Shown here: in pieces, positions 19,401 through 27,900 of the stretch
Position numbering within the stretch: the first letter of the stretch is position 1
Layout: every line of letters begins with the position of its first letter
NCBI GenBank assembly: GCA_903888345.1
Contig: CAISTG010000024.1
Coordinates: 1 to 48,591 of the forward strand
DNA from: Candidatus Buchananbacteria bacterium
GTDB taxonomy: Bacteria > Patescibacteriota > Patescibacteriia > 2-01-FULL-39-33
DNA: 48,591 nucleotides
Direction of reading: 5' to 3'
Position numbers and translations under genes: made by a program
Notes under the pieces: model-generated
Seen by the model: the letters and a program-made list of their open reading frames with translations, nothing else
The model's database searches: none
Told to the model about the DNA's origin: nothing

Positions 19401-21646
19401 AAGGATTCTATTTCTGGTCACAGGCAACGAATAATGCGACTGTTCCGACGATGGTTATAAGTGCAGGAAATCCTGGCAACGTGGGAATTGGAACTTCGAG
19501 TCCGAGTTATGCATTGGTTGTAGGCAATAGTTCAACCCTTAATGTTGATACCGCAAATAATAGAGTAGGTATTGGTATGGTTGCTGGAGGTGGGGTTGCA
19601 CTTGATGTCAACGGGTCCATCAGAGGAACAAATTTCATCAATTCAGGTTCTTGGTGGACGACCCAAAATGGCGGCAGCGGGACATTGGGAAATTTAAATG
19701 GCACCGATACATATGTAGGAGCAACTAAGGCGGGAGGTAATTTACTATTATATTCAAATAACTCTGTAGCGCTGGAAATATTAAGTAATGGCAATGTCGG
19801 TATCGGCACCACTACGCCATTAGCCAAATTGTCTGTCCAAGGCACTTCGACAACTCCGTTATTACATATCACAACCTCTTCTACTGCTTCGGCTTTGTAT
19901 GTTGGTGCTAATGGCAATGTGGGAATTGGAACGGTGAACCCTATAACTTTATTTCAAGTAACTGGGAATGAAGCTCCTTCATATATGACTATGTCTATAA
20001 AGAGTACTGATGGACTTACGGATAATGCTAAGGGAGGAATTTCATTTTATGATAGCGGGAATACCAGGCTGGGATATTTAAGATTTGTTGGCAGTACTGT
20101 TACTTTGATGGGTGAAAATACAAATGGTGTTGTAAAGCTAGCTACGAATGGCGTTAATAGATTATTTGTCGATTCCAACGGCAATGTAGGAATTGGCACC
20201 ACAACCCCGCAAGCAGTTTTGACGGTCCAAGGATCTTCAACTATTCCCGCGTTATTGGTTGCCTCAACAACCGGAAGTTCGATGTTTACGGTGGCAGCGA
20301 ATGGAAATGTCGGTATAGGTACGGCGAGTCCAGCTCAGGCATTAGAAGTTAATGGGATGGTTATTGCCAACAAGATTGGACAAAATCCTGCATCGGTTGT
20401 GAGTGCAAACGTTAATTTCAGTCAGAATACTTACAACCAAATTATTATTGGTGGCAATCTAGGATTGACGGTCGCGGCCTCCGGAGCTTTGGCAGGTAAC
20501 GTCGGAGTTGGTAGTACCACCCCCAATGCGAAACTTTCCATTACCGGTACCGCTGGAGCTACTGACCTCTTCGTAATCACGTCTTCCACTAACGATCGTT
20601 TATTGACCTTAAGTAGTGATGGCAATTTGACGATTAATGCGCTCAATGTTAATGGCGCAGTTTACTCCAATAATGGCGTACTAACCAACGTTAATCCATC
20701 ATCAGAAAACTACAAGAATAGCATTACTGAAACTAATTTGAATACTGAAGCACTCTTAGGCTTAAAGGTTAAGGCTTACAACTGGAATAACAACGGACAA
20801 GCCGACTTTGGCTTAATTGCCGAAGACGTGAAATCAGCACTGCCAGAACTATACATGGAAAGCAACGGAACTAAAGGCTATCGATCTGATCATTTGCCAT
20901 TCTACTTGCTGCAAATCGCGCAAAAGCAAAATCAAGAACTGAAAGTATTATCACAACAACTTTCCAACATTAATTCTTCCACGCCACTTTCAGTAACTGA
21001 TAGCTCCAGTAACAACTTCTCGACTTTGTCGGTCCAATCATCAGCAGTTTTCTACGGCACGATTACAGTTAAGGGCGAGGCAGGATTTGAGTCCAAGGTT
21101 GTGTTTAAGAATGAAGTTGAATTCCAAGATCATTTGACCGTTGACTCTGATACTGGTGGTGTGGTCACATTGATGGCGGGTGCAACTAGCACTAAAGTCT
21201 CGTTCGATCGACCTTACAATACTGTGCCGCTGGTCGTTGCGAACTTGTTGAGCAGTGGAACTCCAGTCTTTGCCTCTTACTTAATTGCCGATCGTTCTAC
21301 TTCGAGCTTCACTATCGTTTTGGCAAATCCGGTTGACTCAGCTTTGTCCTTCACTTGGATGGCCATGGCCTACAAAGAGCGGGCGGGACAAGTGGCGGGA
21401 GTTGCGGAAGCTGGAGTTGCGGGATGTCTGGATAGCAGTGCAACGAATTTCAATCTGCAGGCAACCTATTCCGATGGTAGTTGCACTTATGTAACCAGTA
21501 CCGAATCAAATGTAATTCCGATTATTATTGATACTCCTGATTCAGCGGCACCATCGCCGGAGCAAGTAGAGACACCGCCGGTGGAACCAGTTCCGGTAAC
21601 TGAATCGCCTCCAATTACAGAGGCTCCGGTAGAGCCATCACCCTAG
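7469..21646 (+). CDS. Giant surface fibre/adhesin 1 (phage-tail-fibre-like repeats, S74 chaperone domain)
   Basis: A 4725-aa protein, the largest of three tandem paralogues. A basic start (MNRIKLQLNR), a hydrophobic run (about 19-37) and AQA at 39-41 form a signal peptide or anchor. Next come the shared N-terminal region with SAETDP, SDPLW and QWTNDAGY motifs seen in tail fibres. The long stalk holds about 40 GIG-type repeats by hand count (about 50 with degenerate copies): GNVGIGTTTP, then a short hydrophobic strand such as ATLTVQ or KLDV. A head-like segment lies at about 3717-3867, an S74 (intramolecular chaperone) domain from Ser4411, then a beta-rich H-type-lectin-like domain, a Cys module (GCLDSSATNF...GSCTY) and a Pro/Glu-rich tail. 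Probably a trimeric extracellular fibre; target unknown. More GC-rich than its flanks. No Shine-Dalgarno seen. Confidence 0.93.
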   Translation: MNRIKLQLNRLITKPNFSLVGLLVVLIFASIILTAPITAQAKTNNQLASVTSVITNGVNQIGNWFSGLAQQVQTYLTPKATPIYIPYEVTKYLPATSTPLAATNNKVTTAKKSIATSKPKTIVTAANVTQPSTFITNNYFSTNNVGLNSYGDNILGGTLSFASGTIIDFSNTHVFNWPHTYGGGGSITNVTNNYTSAETDPWFMLASSSLAYLKVESDPLWSLASTSLTVANFATTSISQWTNDAGYITSVSAETDPFFMSASSSLNYLKVETDPYWTAVSTTVPYLASQNTFTATNTIANLIVGGKVGIGTVNPVANLVVNGSTLFGATSLPINITPNVTMQIVATGDATLQYLQILSDYTRSAGLTYSYDKSSNNFRIFSDYYGAGTEPGLVIGTYSNQTKQFVLAKSGNVGIGTTTPNAVLNVFGATSTLLRVATSTNQNILVVDQNGYLGIGTGSPARPLDVNGTSRFRDAIYVGNNDDYGLLSYTTGYFSIRGRVNTSLYLGSNDILGQVVINSGNLAVGTTTPNAKFNIYGATSTLMRVSTSTNQNIFVIDANGNVGINGLPSIKLEVFDSGVGAKEVGRFANTNSSGSTDAVYVGNFLYTNSSSNRNAGYMLWGKEQLWDNADNSTIDAYLSLNTRTDNSVTEKLRVTSLGYVGIGTSTPNAVLNIFGATSTLLRVATSTNQNVLVIDPNGYVGIGTSTITNNLTVAGSGRFSNNLFVGTDSTWASPDLSVGNVIAFRDSGTQSIWFGDGAQGARSAITALNAGTDLLFLTAVGNNSATERMRITGSGYIGIGTTTPQSILTIQTTTGTPALNISSSSGATMMYMSANGNLGIGTSNPAYKLDVIGDLQLSGAIYGNGRIWWGNWINAGPSGYGYSINTANPSFTGSVPKLFIGGYNTPDSYLSSGNFGIGTTTPQSTLTVQATSGVAALNIVSSTGASMLYLANSGNLGIGTVIPGITGSGSASIVTAGNKVLDIVGAPGQSAFLRVLGGQGATRGGLIIGNDDYGGVYAGTGNGNGRLDYGQFTFNNNNNTFTINQNYPSGYLGLGANARSSDLVILASNAFVGIGTSSPNANLNIFSGTSTFSTLLRVATTTNQNIFVINNNGNIGIGTSTPSAKLEVYGTDNMIKVTYDSGNYSSIRVSSNGSMFFGVGGNDMFQIGAGYVQGNTGASGIPRLNLSTTGSTTPIYVNNTDTDTGMGMAGNNIVSLIAGGLNVLNANSSGYVGIGTLNPTAALTVNGKALFGGETDTTYAVGIKGSLNVNGGGIGSGYSNFHMDTFTYGGSFVVDGGSSGNTLYMSPGSGLTSFQYTGINSSIQVADSANNAKVKFSSNGDSYIMGGNLAIGTSTPVAITGTGGALLQLNNASGVGTIKIGEAGSNPDLTVSNSGYLSAPANHAFIITRGAYPRELRIGIGDDTGNSVLSFYTGTNPSERMRIINNGNVGINTSTPAALINTSLTDNAATQLLMNRLGSTLAATAFDFNSGYSRLGVMNDFRLMTGIDTLGNFASSTVRLTVLASNGNIGIGTTNPSSQLSLNSQITASVGNYSTLASTQNILNSYYTGSGDLYTRYFDIAALGNPDGTNGGSVIRFLTNPVTVSAQAVERMRIAPNGNIGIGTSNPAYPLQVVGGIEVGANNVENHANPSQLIFGNYQTSGSTWPQFIFNGPSAWMGLGQLTTSGNNLRLGATQVPGAAWSSFGTYAFNLAIDGGLSVGTSTTSSALSVQAASGVSAFNVISSTGASMFTINSNGNLIASGNINVADGTVAAPGISFGGASGGSNSGFFMYPSTRTGIMPVVNGVYAGPGFAGNGLRFNSGGVATWSSSGNPFAAVDDIGIARDSAGVLKVTNASTGFGTLIAGVIGIGTTTPAYPLHVSTINSTDANVLTPILNLTSYNSVQSRTEDFQIQVGSGPTRAAKFVQYDNGIAYSNILFNINRLSFTAGAFAGLSYIDFNANGSEKMRIDTNGNVGIGTASPLSPLHVYGIKHDIPSAPASGNSIFRIESNSTAVLDFGSQSSYPYGMWLQSWDRGTVDYKYPILLNPVGGNVGIGTTTPIATLTVQGTSSNPLLHITTSSTASALYVANNGNVGIGTMSPSDTLQISGVSAGLTIAGTDSSNDYITINAPYSAGIVVNRGNTTSYGYTKYQTASVAGWATGYAYNGATPDSGFAISTAGTLATAKLYVDTSGNVGIGTTSPAYKLDVAGQVNIVSSVYAPLNITRNTANGSGSVWGAQKFILNQADNSQSGPGTYYMANNSAGATTFIGMFGGYMSTVTAGSEIGQLVFGAAYHGVDPGANKHLTITATGASTGDVSIPNGNLFVPTGNLSVGTTTQLARISVQAAPGVSAINIASSTGASMFTVMPNGYVGIGTTNPLYNFVLASSSSIPSTIVTQGNGSNWIFANSAGAPSGQIYITGTNSYFDYLGAMNFRAGYNGTTKVSWDSAGNVTQAGNLTVQGVGNTSFAGNVIIGTTSLSQLFEVYGDATRFQVAATRGVYVNNELNGGTVAAASDLYIGYRNSNNFIDIKRGSLRVDTNGNVGINSTTPSAMLSVLGTSTYPLLNLVTSSSASSLYVASNGYVGIGTATPGNKLHIAAADTEGITIVSPSATAYYYSRYTDVYSSDYTFNTHNAKNIGFNPQDGGKIFFGSNVAAAKMLIETNTGNVGIGTYTPGAMLAIVGTSTYPLLNLTTSSTGQSLYVANNGFVGIGNSNPNFIFDVAETKTGGTPGAKPMAQFVMNVNNSVDFTGWAPEAFLARANNSGAGGVSNVITGFEAIVAQQGSGLINSARGFSAQIQNNSATGVITNAKTAELNIPYFGSTGSIINQYGLYVQNQGNAQVTNSYGIYLTNQTGATTTYSIYSVGGNNYLGGNLGIGTTTPAVKLSVVGDSYFGGNLAVTGKASFGGATYGISLNNNEINTGFNNNANDALYLNYRGYADGTTQFRDLWVGDGKNHNLLFVDGSTGNIGIGTTTPQATLTVQATSSSVALNVASSTGTSMFMVATNGNVGIATANPTYNLDIAASGPGYNQLAISSGGMKSYLTGGDGSAGWSINRRPSDGVFFDTNKTNAGITLSTADSNSFISFSTANTNNALATERMRIDKNGYVGIGTTGAGYLTDIVGGADGTDTTLLQIRSNYISNNTAASISFLNSTSDNASNGRAIITAVRTNALASGDTDLLFKTTPGGGAPTERLRVSAYGNIGIGTSTPLALLHLGSDSGVATSGIQFGSDVNLYRSGANTLYTPDTLITGSTLQGSNIVAQSAINSSIFRAGADNVTMALQTIRSFNVAGTNVSVSPATTTNSAGVVTTFAISPIYNQIGTAGATDLLINRTEAGLGSGPQYLIDAQVGGTSKFVLTNSGYVGIGTTSPVTSLQITADKANTGSLNSPQMIINGTSVSTRQLRLGMNTTDNFGWIESTNYGLNSQNLVLQPYSGNVGIGTTTPSEKLQVYGGVLKLDDGVVDRHGAVIKDGYGNVTFRGIHGNYYWGDNPANTTSFQVGATGDNIVFTTAQSTIAPRIMMHTTGFQVNGGDYTTAAPTGLFEVTNGTTKIFDILSSGNVGIGTTSPISTLSVKGTAGTNPFTITSSTDASMLTILQNGNVGIGMSNPSKTLDINGTLQTNNTAYFVNVGYLDSQNLGLAVNGFGIYSNSGRAISFNPGGLQSMVIREITGNIGIGTTTPVSKLDVFGDINISAGSNYKYNGVNIMSASTTLTNYFFGGAGNTTMTGSRNTGLGYQNLLNNTSGSYNVVSGYVSMSQNTSGSSNVANGYAVLSNNSGGSYNTAEGYRALRFSVNGQGMTAVGYQAGVAYYDFVDTNSVNDNYGTFIGMYASRDSNVASTTVINKSTAIGYNAKVGGSNMMALGGIGVDAVLVGIGTSTPQAVLTVQGSSTVPALLVASTTGSSMFTVAANGNVGIGTASPVAKFEVNGTILGQGLKDTANNAPNTFSNADFATYYGTASNWGGIGGYNSGATWLRGEGFYFWSQATNNATVPTMVISAGNPGNVGIGTSSPSYALVVGNSSTLNVDTANNRVGIGMVAGGGVALDVNGSIRGTNFINSGSWWTTQNGGSGTLGNLNGTDTYVGATKAGGNLLLYSNNSVALEILSNGNVGIGTTTPLAKLSVQGTSTTPLLHITTSSTASALYVGANGNVGIGTVNPITLFQVTGNEAPSYMTMSIKSTDGLTDNAKGGISFYDSGNTRLGYLRFVGSTVTLMGENTNGVVKLATNGVNRLFVDSNGNVGIGTTTPQAVLTVQGSSTIPALLVASTTGSSMFTVAANGNVGIGTASPAQALEVNGMVIANKIGQNPASVVSANVNFSQNTYNQIIIGGNLGLTVAASGALAGNVGVGSTTPNAKLSITGTAGATDLFVITSSTNDRLLTLSSDGNLTINALNVNGAVYSNNGVLTNVNPSSENYKNSITETNLNTEALLGLKVKAYNWNNNGQADFGLIAEDVKSALPELYMESNGTKGYRSDHLPFYLLQIAQKQNQELKVLSQQLSNINSSTPLSVTDSSSNNFSTLSVQSSAVFYGTITVKGEAGFESKVVFKNEVEFQDHLTVDSDTGGVVTLMAGATSTKVSFDRPYNTVPLVVANLLSSGTPVFASYLIADRSTSSFTIVLANPVDSALSFTWMAMAYKERAGQVAGVAEAGVAGCLDSSATNFNLQATYSDGSCTYVTSTESNVIPIIIDTPDSAAPSPEQVETPPVEPVPVTESPPITEAPVEPSP
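18616..19068 (+). other. Head-like beta-roll segment within giant protein 1
   Basis: Residues about 3717-3867 change from the GIGTTTP pattern to short units such as SRNTGLGYQNLL, NTSGSYNVVSGY and SGSSNVANGY. These resemble the head repeats of YadA-like trimeric autotransporters (G-x-x-N-x-A-x-G-x-x-A/S). The equivalent position in giants 2 and 3 holds similar units. Confidence 0.6.
20696..20985 (+). other. S74 intramolecular-chaperone domain of giant protein 1
   Basis: From NPSSENYKNSI the sequence follows the S74/ICA fold: NTEALLGLKVKAYNWNNN, FGLIAEDVKSALPEL, YLLQIAQKQNQELK. The candidate catalytic pair is Ser4411 and Lys4416 (spacing +5 as in phage endosialidases); the Asp normally following the Ser is Ser here. 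The domain normally trimerises the fibre and then cleaves itself off. Confidence 0.8.
21422..21490 (+). other. Disulfide-type GC-x-D module of giant protein 1
   Basis: GCLDSSATNFNLQATYSDG followed by SCTY matches the short GC(T/M)D-x-x-A-x-N-(Y/F)...DGSC module frequent at the ends of secreted bacterial proteins. It lies between the lectin-like domain and the Pro-rich tail and is repeated in giant 2 but absent from giant 3. Confidence 0.65.
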
Positions 21647-21654
21647 AAGTAGTT

Positions 21655-21678
21655 CCCCCTCCTTTTATAAGGAGGGGG
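21655..21678. repeat. C/G-rich hairpin after giant gene 1
   Basis: CCCCCTCCTT (21655-21664) pairs perfectly with AAGGAGGGGG (21669-21678) around TTAT, nine bases after the stop. The same hairpin follows giant gene 2. It is not followed by a T-run, so it is probably a dispersed repeat rather than a classical terminator, though it may still stall RNA polymerase or protect the RNA end. Confidence 0.75.
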
Positions 21679-21708
21679 GGGAGGAAAGAAAGGGACTAAC
21701 TCCCGCAC

Positions 21709-21862
21709 GTCATTCCTACTCTCTCAGACGTCATTCCGGCCTTGAGCCGGAATCTAGACTCAGAATGCAGGGCTCAGATTCCGGGTCAAGCTCGGAATGA
21801 CACAAATAGCGCCCGGAATGACACAGGGGGAGCCCAGTGACAGAAGGGCGCCCGGAATAACA
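21709..21862. repeat. Dispersed palindromic repeat, copy 2, with fragment copies
   Basis: Arms at 21730-21754 and 21777-21801 match copies 1 and 3 but the left arm carries changes (GGCCTTGAGCC), so pairing is imperfect. Partial arms flank it: GTCATTCC at 21709 and CCCGGAATGACAC/CCCGGAATAACAC at about 21812 and 21850. The 255-base gap between giants 1 and 2 holds only this repeat cluster, the C/G hairpin and the conserved leader. Confidence 0.8.
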
Positions 21863-21901
21863 CTAAGAAACATTTAATTAACCAATTGCTAGCAAATTAA
21901 G
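21862..21901 (+). promoter_or_regulatory. Conserved leader before giant gene 2
   Basis: Nearly identical to the leader of giant gene 3 and very close to that of giant gene 1 (ACTAAGAAACATTTAATTAA, then CAATTGCTAGCAAATTAAG before the ATG). No Shine-Dalgarno is present. Confidence 0.5.
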
Positions 21902-24900
21902 ATGAAAAGAATCAAGCTACAATTAAATCGCCCAAACATCAAACCAATGGCACAAATTGGTGGGCTTTTAGTTGTCTTGATTTTGTCCACCTTTGTTTGG
22001 ATGACTCCAGTTCAGGCACAAGCACCAGCCACCAACTTCTCAAACGTAATTACCAATAGTGTTAATCAAATTGGCAGTTGGTTCAATGACTTATCGCAAG
22101 ATATCCGAAATATCTTCGTGCCAAAATCAGCCACTGTCTATATCCCTTACCCGGTCTTCCAATACCAACCAGCAACTGGCACTCCAGGCAAGATGGTGGT
22201 TAACAGTAATGTCGTTAACAAGAAGACAACAACAGTAAAAGCGAAGACTGGCAGTAGCAACACAGCAAGTGTCACCCAACCTTCAACCTTCATCACCAAT
22301 AATTATTTCAGCACTAACAATGTTGGTTTGAATGGTTATGGCGACAATATACTTGGTGGTACTTTAAGCTTCGCTAGTGGAACGATTATCGATTTCTCTA
22401 ATACCCATGTCTTCAACTGGCCCCATACTTATGGTGGAGGTGGTTCGATTACTAATGTGACTAATAATTACACTTCAGCAGAAACTGATCCGTGGTTTAT
22501 GTTAGCCTCATCATCATTATCATATTTGAAAGTTGAGTCTGATCCATTGTGGTCACTGGCTTCAACGACTTTGACAGTTGCTAACTTTGCTACTTCTAGT
22601 ATTTCACAATGGGTGAATGATGCTGGATATTTGACTAGCATCGGTGCGGAGACAGATCCAGTCTTCATGTCTGCTTCTTCATCATTACCATATCTGAAAG
22701 TTGAGTCAGATCCGTATTTTATGGCAGCCTCTACTTCATTAGCTTATCTAAAAGTAGAAACTGATCCATATTGGTCGGCAGTCTCTACAACCGTGCCATA
22801 CTTGGCTAGTCAGAACACCTTCACGGCGACTAACACGATTGCTAATTTGATTGTTAATGGCAAAATTGGCATCGGCACTGTTAATCCAGAACAAAATTTG
22901 CAGGTTGTTGGTAATATTTATGCAACAGGTGATTTGATGCTTTATCCTGGAGCCAAGATTGCTTTTGACAAATATGATACCAACCGTTCTTCTATCCGAA
23001 CGAGTGGAGTCGCAACTGCTGATATGTTATTCCAAACCAACGGCGGGTCACGCATGTATATTTCTAATACCGGTTATGTCGGTATCGGTACCACCACACC
23101 AAACGCCAATCTAAATATTTTTGGCACAACAAACACCTTATTGCGTGTGGCAACTTCTTCTAATCAAAATATTTTCATTATTGATAGTAATGGCAATGTT
23201 GGCATTAATGAGTTATCGCCAACAGCTAAGTTGGATATCGCTAATGCCCTAAATAATGTACCAACTGCAACCAACCAGAGTTTGATGTTCTCACGTGATG
23301 ATGGCGTACCATATTATGGCATGATGTTAGATTCATCTTCCAGATTGAAATTCACTGCTCGCGCTGGTAGCGATTGGATTACTGCCCTGTCAATGGATCA
23401 ATTTACCAATATTGGAATAGGTACTACGACCTCAGCCGTATCTTCACGCTTGACGGTTCAGGCTCTACCAGGCGCTTCCGCGTTTAGTGTCGCCTCATCA
23501 ACTGGTGCCTCACTATTGTATATCGCCGCAAATGGTAATGTGGGAATTGGGACTAATAATCCTGACGCTGATAAGACATTAACAGTTATTGGTCAGGGAA
23601 GATTCTCTAGTTCATTGACGGTTAATGCAAATTTCAGTAGCGGAGGCTATGTCGCGGCTGGCACCGATTTGTATGTGGCGAGAAATTCATATTTAACTGG
23701 ATTAGTTGGTATCGGCACCTCAACTCCGGTCTACAATCTTGATGTTTTCGCCAACGCCAACACCCAGAAGGGAATTTCTGTTACTAATGCCAGCACTGGC
23801 ACCAGCGCTCAGGCTCGTGTGGATTTGTATAACAATCTGGGTTCGGTTCAATCTGGAAATGGCGCCTCGCTCTTCTTGACTAGCAGTAATTATTCACCTT
23901 CTTCTTACGCCAATGCTTTGGGCTTCTGGAATTATCAGAATGGTCCGGTTATTATTGCTGCCAATAATACGGAAGCAATGCGCGTGACAGCCACTGGCAA
24001 TGTCGGAATTGGCACGTCAAATCCAAGTGGCAAATTTGAAGTGTTTGATTCTAATGATGTTGGCATGAGTTCGAGCGCCTTTAAGGTTGACACCGTCAAT
24101 CATGTTATTTATCTTGGTAGATTATCAACGACTGTTGGAAGTAGTGACGACATTATAATGCAAAATAGAGTCGGAACAAAAATCATGGAATTTAGAAACT
24201 CAAATGGAATTGTAAATATTGGTGAGCAGGGTAGCTCTGGCAACACTGCTCCAATCAATTTCTATCTCAGTGGCAACGTGAAGGCCACAATTTTACAAAA
24301 TGGCAATTTCGGAATTGGAACTTCGTCCCCATCCGCAACTTTGCACGTTAATGGACAGTTGAATACTGAGGGCAATGTTAACTTATTGCCAACTGGAGCT
24401 GCTGGATCCAGTGTTGGAATTTATTTCAATCAATCACGTTCCTCACTTTCTTATGACGGAGTGTTAAACGGTACGAATTTAAATATTGGCACTAGATTAT
24501 TTGATATCAATGCTAGCAGTATTTCTCGATTAAGAATTGACGCCACTGGAAATATCGGCATTGGCACCACAACTCCAAACGCCAAGTTAGTTGTTCAAGG
24601 AACTTCGACCACTCCATTATTAAGTATCAATACTTCATCAACTGGATCAGCGCTATTTGTTGATGCGAGTGGTAATGTTGGAGTCGGAACGGCTGTGCCT
24701 GCCTATCCATTAGACGTTAATGGAAATACTAGAATTTGGGGTGTATTGACTTTATTAAATGGCACTTCTTATGGCATCATTGCTGGAAACGCAAAATTAA
24801 ATTTGTATGATAACGCTGGTAATGCGTCCTATCAAAATACTTATCCGGGCTGGGGTTTTGGTGTTGGAAATATTTCGCCAACCTATACTTTAGATGTAAA

Positions 24901-27900
24901 GGGCAATGGTGCGGTAGGCGGTATGTTTAATGTGGCATCATCAACTGGAGTTAGCGCCTTGATGGTTTCAAATTCTGGTTATGTGGGGATTGGTACTAGC
25001 ACGCCAAGCTCACCTTTACATGTTTATGATATTAGAAGCGGTGGTGGATTGGTATCACTACGAACACAAGGAACGGTGACTGGACAAAATTGGTCTGGAG
25101 CAATCGCTGCCGGCGGTCAAAATGTCGCTTTCTTGATGGGTGAGTATAATGGCATGGCTTGGTTGGGTGCAAATAATCCTAATTTATCCTCTTGGTCTGA
25201 TTTCTATATTAATCCTGATGGCACCAAGAAATTATACTTGGGTTCAAAGGGTGGTTACAGCGGAGGCGTCGCCATGACAGTTGATAATAGCACCGGCAAT
25301 GTTGGTATTGGCACAACAACGCCAGCCGATAAACTGACGATTGACGGCGGATCGGCAAATTTGCGTTTTTCAGGAAGTGGTACCCATAACATTCAATCTA
25401 CGGCCGGCTTAATAATCATAAATAACCTTAATCAGCTAACCTTTAATAATGGAAACTATATTAAACAAAACTATCCGGTTGATTTTGCAAATACATTTTT
25501 TGGTGGCACATCTTCGAATTTGCCAATTATGACTTGGAGTGATACTGGCCTTGTCGGTATTAATTCAACGACTCCAACTTCTAATTTGTCAGTCAAGGCC
25601 ACGGCCGGAATTAATCCGTTAAATGTCACTTCATCAACCAACTCCTCGATGTTGATGGTGGCCAGCAACGGTAGAGTAGGCATTAACACTACCGCTCCAG
25701 TAGCAGGTTTCGATCTTACGGTTGGTAGCAATGATTATATTCGTATGTTTGATTCCTTTACCAACGGAACCAATAGCACAGGCAATGTGTTGGTAGTTAA
25801 GAGCTCGAATAATTCTGCCCCATTATTGACTTTGACGGGAACCGGAAATGCCGACCTTATGAATTTGTATTCAAGTTCGTCAGTTCGTGTGTTGACGGTT
25901 TCAAATAGTGGCTATATGGGAATTGGCACAACAACTTTGTCTTCGACCGTAAATATTCAAGCGGCCTCCGGCATGTCCGCACTCAATGTTGCATCTTCAT
26001 CTGGCAGCACAATGTTGACCGTCGCAAGTAATGGCAATGTAGGAATTGGTGTTTCGAATCCTAATTATAAATTAGCGGTCAATGGATCTTTGGTGGCTGG
26101 TAATTCTTCCGATGGGCTATATGTAAATCCAGGTACTTACGGAGTAAATCTTACCGGCTTAGATATTTTGGGTAACGCCTTTAATGGCGTAGGAATCAGC
26201 ACCAGAGTTGCTGACAATCCAGACTTCTATGTTGCTACAACTGGCAATGTCGGCATCGGCACAACAACACCTAACAGTACTTTGCATATCGTGGCTCAGG
26301 GTGGTGTTGTTCCATTCACAGTAGCCTCTTCTTCTGGCATGGCAATGGTTGCGATTAATAAAACTGGTACGATGATCATCGGTTCAACTTATGCTAACAG
26401 CGCTAATTACTATTCTTACGGCGATGGCTTCTTGTTGATGCAGTCTAATATCGGCTTTATCGGTACGACTGCTCATTATTTACAAAACGTTTCTAATAGT
26501 GATGTTGGAATAAAGATTTGGAATGGCTCGACTGACGTTATCCCAATGACCGCGCATTCAAGCGGTAATGTGGAATTCATGGCTGGCAATATCGGTATCG
26601 GAACTTCAAGTCCGCAAACAAAACTCGATGTTTGGGGAAATATGCAGGTTGGTACAGCCGCGACGCCATCTTTGTTCGTGGACTCGGCCACAGGTTATGT
26701 GGGTATTGGTACTAACGGCGGTTCGGCAACCTATAAACTTGATGTTAGCGGAAATTTGCGCACTCAAGGCTATTTATATAATTCGACCAAAACTTTGTCG
26801 CCAATATTTGCTGAAGGCTCTGGCGAAAGAAATGGTATGTGGCTTTCATTCCCTAATTCCACTACTGAATTAAGAGCCTCTGATGGAACTTCAACTGCCA
26901 GAATTAGATTAGATGGCGCAACTGGCAATGTCGGTATCGGAACAACAACACCAAATGCCAAGCTGAGTGTGGATGGGAATGCTTTCATTGGTGGTAGTTT
27001 GACTACGACGGGAAATCTAACTATTCCAGCCTGGGGTGGTGCGAATTCAGCTCCTTCGTTGGTTATAGGTAGTGATCCGACATATGGGTTATTGAGAGTT
27101 AATGGTAATGCTAGTGTCGCGGTTATTGCTGCCAGTACTATTGCTGCTCAATTTACTAATGTTGGAATTCAGGCAGCAGGATATGGCATTCAAAATTATA
27201 CCAACCCACGATTAGGCGGATTGAATTTGACAAATGGATCAGTGGCTTGGGGACCTAGTACATCAATGGATGTGAATATCTCGCGCATTGCTACTAATAC
27301 GATCGCTGTCGGCACTGCCGCTGATCAAAGTACCGGAGGAACGTTGATTGTAGGAAGTATTGGCATCGGAACATCGACACCATCGCAATTATTAACGGTA
27401 GGTAATAATAATCAATTTACAGTTACAGCAGGAGGTACAGTTAATATTGCCAATGGCACTAGCTACAATATTGGTGGGTATACTATTTACGGTAATGTTG
27501 GTGGCGCGGCTTATGTGCCAACAGTATATAGTTATGGAAATTTCCAAACAACCAATACTGGTTATTATGGTTTTTCAGCTGACGCGACAGCTTATCATTC
27601 TGCAGATGCAGGAATTTCTCGTGGAGGATCTGGTAAGTTGTATATCGGAAATGGCACTGTAGGAGATTATACTGGCGCAATGATTGCGGGAAGTATTGGT
27701 ATCGGAACATCGACACCTCAGGCAACTTTGACGGTCCAATCGAGTTCGAGTGCAATGGTTATAAGTGTAGTTTCTTCATCTGGCACTTCATTATTTACGG
27801 TTTTGCAGAATGGTAATGTGGGAATTGGAACGGCGAGTCCCGAAACTAATCTCGAAGTTAGCGGTAATGCCAGCGTCTTCAATCTTCGTGGCACTGCGAC

